Source: Actinomadura fibrosa
GTDB lineage: Bacteria > Actinomycetota > Actinomycetes > Streptosporangiales > Streptosporangiaceae
DNA length: 64,000 bases
Reading direction: 5' to 3'
NCBI RefSeq assembly: GCF_900659615.1
Contig: NZ_CAACUY010000018.1
Span: forward strand, 26,245 to 90,244
Position 1 is the stretch's first letter; each line of letters opens with the position of its first letter. This document shows, in pieces, positions 58,523 to 64,000 of the stretch. A model generated the notes under the pieces. It was given only the letters and a program-made list of their open reading frames with translations. It did no database searches and was not told the DNA's origin. A program made the translations under genes and the position numbers.

Positions 58523-60781
58523 GTGGCGACATCTCTCTACCGGATCGGGCGGTGGGCCTTCCGGCGCCGCCGGCTCGTCATCGCCCTGTGGCTGGGCGTG
58601 CTGGTCCTCGCCGGGGTCGCCGCCGCCATGGCGCCGGCCGCGCAGGACGAGGACCTGTCCATGCCGGGAACCGAGTCGCAGAAGGCGTTCGACCTGCTGG
58701 ACGAGCGTTTCCCCCAGAGCAACGCCCAAGGTGCCGAGGCCCGGCTCGTGTTCCAGGCCCCGGACGGGCAGAAGGTGACGGCCGGTCCGAACAGGGCGGC
58801 CGTCGAGCGGGCACTCGGCTCGCTGGACGGGGGCGGCCAGGTCGCGTCGGTCACCGACCCCTACGAGGACGGCGCCGTCAGCCGGGACGGCACCATCGCC
58901 TACTCCACGATCGCCTACTCCGCGGACGCCGTCGATCTGACCGCACCGGCGAAGAGCGCTCTGGAGGACGCCGCGGCCACGGCCCGGGACGCGGGACTGA
59001 CCGTGGAGATCGGCGGCTCGGCCCTCGACGCGGAGGAGGCACCGGGCGGCACGACCGAGATCATCGGCGTGGTGGTGGCGGCGGTGGTGCTGATCCTCGC
59101 CCTCGGGTCGCTGGTCGCGGCCGGGCTGTCGCTGCTGACCGCCTTCTGGGGCGTGGCCATCGCCTTCGGCCTGGTCACCGCGCTGGCCGATCCGCTGGGC
59201 CTGACGTCCACGGTCGCCATCCTGGCGCTGATGCTGGGGCTGGCCGTCGGGATCGACTACGCGCTCTTCATCACCTCCCGCTTCCGTGACGAGCTCGTCC
59301 TGGGCGGCGAGCCGGACGAGGCCGCCGGGCGGGCGGTGGGCACGGCCGGGTCCGCCGTCGTCTTCGCCGGGGCGACCGTCTTCATCGCCCTGGTCGGGCT
59401 GGGGGTCGTCGGGATCCCCGAACTGACGAAGATGGGCATGGCCGGCGCGGGCGCCGTGGCGCTCGCCGTCCTCGTCGCGCTGACCCTGGTCCCCGCGCTG
59501 CTCGGCTTCTCCGGGAGGCGGATACTGTCGCGCGCCGTCCGCAAGGCCACCTCGCCGGGGAGCGAGCGTCCGGCGACCGGCCGCCCGGGGCTCGGCACCC
59601 GCTGGGCGCGGTTCGTGCTGCGCCGGCCGGTGACCGTCCTGCTGGTCGCCGGGCTCGGCCTCGGCGCCGTCGCCCTGCCCGCGCTGAGCCTCGAACTGGG
59701 GCTGCCCGGAGACGAGTCCAAGTCGGTGGAGACCACCCAGCGCCGCGCCTACGACCTGCTGTCGGACGGTTTCGGCCCCGGCTTCAACGGCCCGCTGACC
59801 GTGGTCGTGGACCTGACGGGATCCGCGGACCGCCGGGCCGCCACCGACCGGGTCGCCACGACGGTACGGGGGCTGGACGGGGTCGCGTCCGTCGACGATC
59901 CGGTCATGAACCGGGCCGGGGACACGGCCGTCCTCACCGCCGTCCCGCGGACCGCGCCCGCCAGTGGCGAGACCAAGGACCTGGTGCACGCGATTCGGTC
60001 GGCGGTCTCCGGCGTCGAGGCCGGCACGGGCGCCGACATCGCGGTGACCGGCACGACCGCGCTGAACATCGACATCTCCGAGGCGATGTCCGACGCCCTC
60101 GTCCCCTACCTGAGCGTGGTCGTCGGCCTCGCCGTGCTCCTGCTGATGGTGGTCTTCCGGTCGGTCCTCGTCCCGGTCAAGGCCGCGCTCGGCTTCCTGC
60201 TGTCGGTGGGCGCCGCCTTCGGCGTCCTCGTCGCCGTCTTCCAGTGGGGCTGGGCGGCGGACCTGATCGGCATCGAGCAGACCGGGCCGGTCATGTCGCT
60301 GATGCCGATCCTCATCATCGGGATCGTGTTCGGCCTCGCCATGGACTACGAGGTCTTCCTCGTCAGCCGGATGCGGGAGGCCTACGTCCACGGCGCGTCC
60401 CCCGGCGAGGCCGTCGTCGGCGGGTTCCGGCACAGCGGGCGCGTGGTGGCCGCGGCGGCGATCATCATGATCAGCGTGTTCACCGGGTTCGTAGGGATGA
60501 GCAATCCGACCATCCAGACGATGGGCCTCGGGCTGGCCTCCGCCGTCGCGTTCGACGCCTTCGTGGTCCGGATGGCGATCGCGCCCGCGGTCCTGGCACT
60601 GCTCGGCCACCGGGCCTGGTGGCTGCCGCGTAGCCTGAGCCGTGTGCTGCCGAACGTGGACATCGAGGGCGAAGCGCTGACCAGGCGCCCCCCGGCGACC
60701 GCGACCGTCCCTGACACGACGGGACCGGACGCGGCGGGGCCGGGTGCGGGCGTGCCGTCGCTTCCCTTTGACGGGCGCTGA
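58523..60781 (+). CDS. MMPL-family RND-type exporter
   Basis: A roughly 752-residue, 11-12 helix protein of the MMPL family. Two repeats each have a large extracytoplasmic domain between helices 1 and 2 (EDLSMPGTESQKAFDLLDERFPQSN; LELGLPGDESKSVETTQRRAYDLLSDGFGPGFNGPL), and the membrane motifs AVGIDYALFITSRFRDEL and FGLAMDYEVFLVSRMREAY carry the charged residues used for proton coupling. It exports lipids or other hydrophobic compounds. I prefer the GTG at 58523 (VATSLYRIGRWAF) after GGAG; an earlier GTG at 58460 would add 21 residues. It precedes a two-component system by seven bases. Confidence 0.88.
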   Translation: MATSLYRIGRWAFRRRRLVIALWLGVLVLAGVAAAMAPAAQDEDLSMPGTESQKAFDLLDERFPQSNAQGAEARLVFQAPDGQKVTAGPNRAAVERALGSLDGGGQVASVTDPYEDGAVSRDGTIAYSTIAYSADAVDLTAPAKSALEDAAATARDAGLTVEIGGSALDAEEAPGGTTEIIGVVVAAVVLILALGSLVAAGLSLLTAFWGVAIAFGLVTALADPLGLTSTVAILALMLGLAVGIDYALFITSRFRDELVLGGEPDEAAGRAVGTAGSAVVFAGATVFIALVGLGVVGIPELTKMGMAGAGAVALAVLVALTLVPALLGFSGRRILSRAVRKATSPGSERPATGRPGLGTRWARFVLRRPVTVLLVAGLGLGAVALPALSLELGLPGDESKSVETTQRRAYDLLSDGFGPGFNGPLTVVVDLTGSADRRAATDRVATTVRGLDGVASVDDPVMNRAGDTAVLTAVPRTAPASGETKDLVHAIRSAVSGVEAGTGADIAVTGTTALNIDISEAMSDALVPYLSVVVGLAVLLLMVVFRSVLVPVKAALGFLLSVGAAFGVLVAVFQWGWAADLIGIEQTGPVMSLMPILIIGIVFGLAMDYEVFLVSRMREAYVHGASPGEAVVGGFRHSGRVVAAAAIIMISVFTGFVGMSNPTIQTMGLGLASAVAFDAFVVRMAIAPAVLALLGHRAWWLPRSLSRVLPNVDIEGEALTRRPPATATVPDTTGPDAAGPGAGVPSLPFDGR

Positions 60782-60788
60782 GCCGGCC

Positions 60789-62156
60789 ATGACGGATCCG
60801 GGCGGCGGTGGCGCGCGACCGCACGGCAGGTGGTGGTCGCGGGAGGCGGCGGTCACGGCGGTCACGTTCGTGCTCTGCCTGTTCGGCGGCGCGCTGACGG
60901 TCGACGACAGGTCGCTGTCACCGCCGCCCGCCGCCGCCTATCTGATCGCCGTGGTGTCCTGTGCCGTGCTGCCGGCGCGGCACCGGGCGCCCCTGGCCAC
61001 CGTGGCGGTCACGACCGCGTGCGGCATGCTGGTGCCGCCGCTGCACCTCCTGGTCAGCCCGCTGATCGTGGCCCCCGTCGTGGTCGCCGCCTACGCGTTC
61101 GCCGTGCGCGCCGACCGGCGCGCGGCGAGCGCGGTGCTGCCCGCCTCGGCGGCGCTGCTGGTCGCCTCCGAGGTCGTGGTCGCGTACGGGACCGTTTCGT
61201 GGCAGGACGCGAGCCGGATGGCGGCGGTGGCGGCGTTCCCGCTGGTGGCGGGCATCCTCGGGCATTCGACGCAGAACCGGCGGGCCTACCTGGCGGCCAT
61301 GGAGGAGCGGGCCCGGCGGGCCGAGGAGAGCCGGGACGCCGAGGCGCGCCGGAGGGTGGCCGAGGAGCGCGTCCGGATCGCCCGGGAACTGCACGATCTC
61401 GTGGCCCACCAGATCACCCTGGCCAACGCGCAGGCCACGGTCGCCGCCCACCTCTTCGACGTCCGCCCGGAGCAGACCCGGACGAGCCTGCGGGAGCTCG
61501 TCGAGACCACCGGCGACGCGCTCGACGGGCTGCGGGCCACGGTCGGCCTCCTGCGGCAGACCGGGGACGCGGCCGCGCCCGCCGAACCGGCGCCCGGGCT
61601 GTCCCGGCTTCCGACGCTCCTCGAATCCTTCCGCCGCGCGGGACTGGAGGTCTCGGTGCACCACGAGGGCACGCCCAGGCCGCTGCCGCCGGGTCTGGAC
61701 CTCACCGCCTACCGCATCGTCCAGGAAGCACTGACCAACGTGACCAAGCACGCCGGTACCGGTAGCGCCCGGGTGCGCCTCGCATGGAACCGCGATCGCG
61801 TGACCATTACCGTCGCCGACGACGGACGGGGCGCCGCCGACGGACGGGGCGCCGCCGAGCCGCCACCGACCGCGTCCACGGGATCCGGCGCGTCCATCGG
61901 ATCCACCGCGTCCGCAGAATTCACCGCGTCCACGGGATCCGGTGCGTCCGCGATGTCGGCGCGTCCGCCTGGTTACGGGCTGATCGGGATGCGTGAACGG
62001 GCCGCCGCGGTCGGGGGGCGTCTCTCCGCGGGCAGGAGGCCGGAGGGCGGCTTCCTCGTCTCGGCCGAACTGCCCCTCCCTCCCGCCCGCGGCGCCGACG
62101 CGGCGGCGGCCGTCGAGGCGCCGGCGGCCGGCGGCGGGACCGGGGACGCGCCGTGA
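60789..62156 (+). CDS. NarL-type sensor histidine kinase with long ATP-lid insert
   Basis: A 455-residue kinase of the HisKA_3/HATPase_c group with about four N-terminal helices. The phospho-acceptor is His202 in RIARELHDLVAH; N-box EALTNVTKHA (313-322), TVADDGRG (341-348) and GYGLIGM (395-401) follow. Between the last two, residues 349-394 are a Gly/Ala/Ser/Thr repeat (DGRGAA twice, then TASTGSGASI-like units) that would lengthen the ATP lid; DNA repeats underlie it. The sensed signal is unknown. The stop overlaps the regulator GTG (GTGA). Confidence 0.88.
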   Translation: MTDPGGGGARPHGRWWSREAAVTAVTFVLCLFGGALTVDDRSLSPPPAAAYLIAVVSCAVLPARHRAPLATVAVTTACGMLVPPLHLLVSPLIVAPVVVAAYAFAVRADRRAASAVLPASAALLVASEVVVAYGTVSWQDASRMAAVAAFPLVAGILGHSTQNRRAYLAAMEERARRAEESRDAEARRRVAEERVRIARELHDLVAHQITLANAQATVAAHLFDVRPEQTRTSLRELVETTGDALDGLRATVGLLRQTGDAAAPAEPAPGLSRLPTLLESFRRAGLEVSVHHEGTPRPLPPGLDLTAYRIVQEALTNVTKHAGTGSARVRLAWNRDRVTITVADDGRGAADGRGAAEPPPTASTGSGASIGSTASAEFTASTGSGASAMSARPPGYGLIGMRERAAAVGGRLSAGRRPEGGFLVSAELPLPPARGADAAAAVEAPAAGGGTGDAP

Positions 62157-62845
62157 CGCTCCGGGTGCTGCTCGCCGACGACCAGGCCCTGCTGCGCGGC
62201 GCCTTCCGGATGCTCCTCGACACCGCCGACGACATCACCGTGGTCGGCGAGGCCGCCGACGGCGCGGAGGCGGTGCGGCTCACCCGCGAGCTGCGCCCGG
62301 ACGTCGTGATCATGGACATCCGCATGCCCGGGACGGACGGCCTCACCGCCACCGCGGAGATCTGCGCCGATCCGGAATTGCGCGGCACCCGCATCCTGAT
62401 CCTCACCACGTACGAGACCGACGAGTACGTCGCGCAGGCGCTGCGCGCGGGCGCCGGCGGGTTCATCGGCAAGGGCATCGGGGCCGAGGACCTGGCGGAC
62501 GCCGTGCGCACGGTCGCCGACGGCGACACGCTCCTGTCCCCCGCCGCGACCCGCTCCCTGGTCTCGCGTTTCCTGGCCGCACCGGACGGCGCCCCGCCGC
62601 GCGACCCCGGACGGCTCGCCGCACTCACCCCGCGGGAGCGCGAGATGGTGGCCCTGGTCGCGACCGGCCTGTCCAACCAGGAGATCGCCGAGCGGGAGTT
62701 CCTCAGCCCCTTCACCGTCCGCGCCCACGTCCAGCGGGCGATGACGAAGCTGGAGGCCCGCGACCGGGCGCACCTCGTCGTCATCGCCTACCGGACGGGC
62801 CTGGTCCGCGCCGCCCCCGACGACCACACCGGCCACCCGTCGTAG
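62153..62845 (+). CDS. NarL/LuxR-type response regulator
   Basis: A 230-residue response regulator. The receiver domain has Asp9/Asp10 in LLADDQALLRG and the phosphorylation site Asp55 in VVIMDIRMPG, with Thr-Thr at ILTTYETDEYV and the Lys of GGFIGKG. The C-terminal LuxR-type HTH is LTPREREMVALVATGLSNQEIAEREFLSPFTVRAHVQRAMTKLEARDR (about 158-205). It is translated from a GTG overlapping the kinase stop. Likely targets are the MMPL gene upstream or genes further off. Confidence 0.92.
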   Translation: MTLRVLLADDQALLRGAFRMLLDTADDITVVGEAADGAEAVRLTRELRPDVVIMDIRMPGTDGLTATAEICADPELRGTRILILTTYETDEYVAQALRAGAGGFIGKGIGAEDLADAVRTVADGDTLLSPAATRSLVSRFLAAPDGAPPRDPGRLAALTPREREMVALVATGLSNQEIAEREFLSPFTVRAHVQRAMTKLEARDRAHLVVIAYRTGLVRAAPDDHTGHPS

Positions 62846-62882
62846 CCCGATCGGTGACATGATCGTCGGTTACAGTCGTCCC

Positions 62883-64000
62883 ATGCTCCGGGGCCGGGAC
62901 GACGATCTGCGTGCCGTCGACGAGGTGCTCAAGGGCGCGCGGTCCGGGCGGAGCGGGGTCCTCGTGATCTACGGGGACCCGGGGATCGGTAAGACCGCGC
63001 TGCTCTCCCACGCGACGGAACAGGCCGCCGGCGCGCGCGTCCTGCGGTGCACCGGGGTGGAGACCGAGGCCGAGTTGCCGTTCGCCGCCCTGCACCAGTT
63101 GCTGCGCCCCGCTCTCACCCGGGTGGGCTCCCTGCCCGGCCCGCAGGCGGCGGCCCTGCGCGGTGCCCTGGGCCTGGGCGCGGGCGGGGGCGAGAACCGG
63201 TTCGTGATCGGGCTGGCGACGCTCTCGCTGCTGTCGGAGATCGCCGAGGACGGGCCGCTGGTCTGCCTGGTGGACGACGCCCACTGGCTGGACCGGGCGT
63301 CCGCCGACGCGCTGCTGTTCGCGGCGCGGCGGCTGGACGCCGAGGGCATCGCGCTCATCATCGCCTCGCGCGACGGTTTCCACGCGCCCGGCCTGCCGGA
63401 GCGGCGCCTGCGTCCGCTGGCCCCCGGGGCGGCCGCCGCGCTGCTGCGCGACCGCGATCCCGACCTGGCCGACGCGGTGAGGGCCAGGGTACTCGCGGAG
63501 AGCGGCGGCAACCCGCTCGCGTTGATCGAGCTGCCCCGCACCGGTGCCGGGTTCGCGCCCGCGCCCCTGCCGCGCCGCATCCAGGAGGCCTACGGGGCCC
63601 GTATCGACGCGCTGCCGCCGCCGACGCGGGCGCTGATCCTCGTCGCCGCGGTCGAGGGCACCGGTGACCTGGGCGTCGTCCTTCGCGCGGCCGAGCTGCT
63701 GGGAGCCGGCCCGCCGGCGTTCGGCGGCGCGGAGGAGCTGGTCACGGTCGCCGGCGGCACCGTGACCTTCGCGCACCCGCTGATGCGGTCCGCCGCCCTC
63801 CACGTGGCCTCGCTGGACGAGCGCCTCGCCGCGCATCGCGCGCTGGCCGAGGTGCTGCGCGACGAGGAGGACCGGCGGGCCTGGCACCTGGCCGCGGCAG
63901 CGCTCGGTCCCGACGAGCAGGTGGCGGCCGCGCTGGAGCGCACCGCGGAACGGGCCAGGGAACGGCAGGGGCACGCGGCCGCCGCGGCCGCGCTCGAACG
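62883..64000 (+). CDS. Large LuxR-family ATPase regulator, N-terminal part (runs off right edge)
   Basis: The first 372 codons of a LuxR/MalT-type regulator. MLRGRDDDLRAVDEVLKGARSGRSGVLVIYGDPGIGKTALL holds the P-loop; LVCLVDDAHWLDRASADALLFAARRL is the Walker B region; AESGGNPLALIELPR is the conserved sensor motif of these AAA+/NACHT-like ATPases. Helical repeats follow. The C-terminal LuxR HTH would lie beyond the right edge. The ATG at 62883 follows the response-regulator gene by 37 bases. Confidence 0.85.
   Translation, partial: MLRGRDDDLRAVDEVLKGARSGRSGVLVIYGDPGIGKTALLSHATEQAAGARVLRCTGVETEAELPFAALHQLLRPALTRVGSLPGPQAAALRGALGLGAGGGENRFVIGLATLSLLSEIAEDGPLVCLVDDAHWLDRASADALLFAARRLDAEGIALIIASRDGFHAPGLPERRLRPLAPGAAAALLRDRDPDLADAVRARVLAESGGNPLALIELPRTGAGFAPAPLPRRIQEAYGARIDALPPPTRALILVAAVEGTGDLGVVLRAAELLGAGPPAFGGAEELVTVAGGTVTFAHPLMRSAALHVASLDERLAAHRALAEVLRDEEDRRAWHLAAAALGPDEQVAAALERTAERARERQGHAAAAAALE

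Noticed and set aside
57419..60865. Minus-strand frame of about 1150 codons opposite MMPL
   Set aside because: Low-complexity charged sequence with no domain, opposite the synthetase and MMPL genes.

Overview
This is a window of chromosome from a high-GC actinomycete. GC-rich third positions, frequent GTG starts, ATGA/GTGA start-stop overlaps and the families present (GlxA-type and PucR regulators, DUF2243/CtaG, MMPL, SfnG/SsuD, large LuxR ATPases, CBM13 glycosidases) fit Streptosporangiales or Streptomycetales. Actinomadura or a relative is my best guess, but it is only an inference. No rRNA, complete tRNA, CRISPR array or replication origin is visible. The region reads as a chromosomal-arm or accessory segment: many small catabolic units, each with its own regulator, and several dead mobile elements on the left.

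Left third (1-27 kb). A broken integrase-type transposase (1-364), a broken IS630-type transposase (3495-4560), a phage-integrase remnant (13875-14160), a truncated MFS fragment and a frameshifted DNRLRE/RHS-type surface protein show repeated insertion and decay. Between them are intact units: a GlxA/DJ-1 divergent pair; MarR with an amidohydrolase; a hydantoin/allantoin-type permease coupled to a racemase with a divergent XRE-cupin regulator (10.7-13.6 kb); secreted proteins; a secreted plant-polysaccharide pair, GH27 alpha-galactosidase followed by GH54 arabinofuranosidase, both with CBM13 lectin domains (17-20.3 kb); a glutathione-independent formaldehyde-dehydrogenase-like enzyme with a PfpI protein (22-23.7 kb); and a DNA-binding protein with a membrane Ser/Thr kinase (24.8-26.6 kb).

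Middle (26.6-46 kb). A LysR-controlled organosulfur cluster (SfnG, two acyl-CoA-dehydrogenase-fold oxidoreductases, SsuD, flavin reductase) probably turns dimethylsulfone and alkanesulfonates into sulfite. It is followed by NUDIX, a second zinc dehydrogenase coupled to an SRPBCC membrane protein, two related AraC regulators, a LysR/NTF2 pair, an ArsR-AHSA1-DHFR unit, and a divergent locus of an MFS exporter with a nucleophile-less alpha/beta hydrolase facing a single protein that joins a LysR DNA-binding domain to an intact alpha/beta-hydrolase. That fusion is the most unusual gene in the window.

Right third (46-64 kb). An esterase, CtaG-DUF2243 cytochrome-oxidase assembly proteins, a DUF2071 protein, a SpoIIE-type phosphatase, then an aromatic-catabolism cluster (FAD hydroxylase, PucR regulator, FAH-type hydrolase, extradiol-type VOC dioxygenase, acyl-CoA synthetase; 51.7-58.4 kb). 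An MMPL exporter, a NarL-type two-component system and the start of a large LuxR ATPase run to the right edge. Strong inverted repeats close several units and are listed as terminators.
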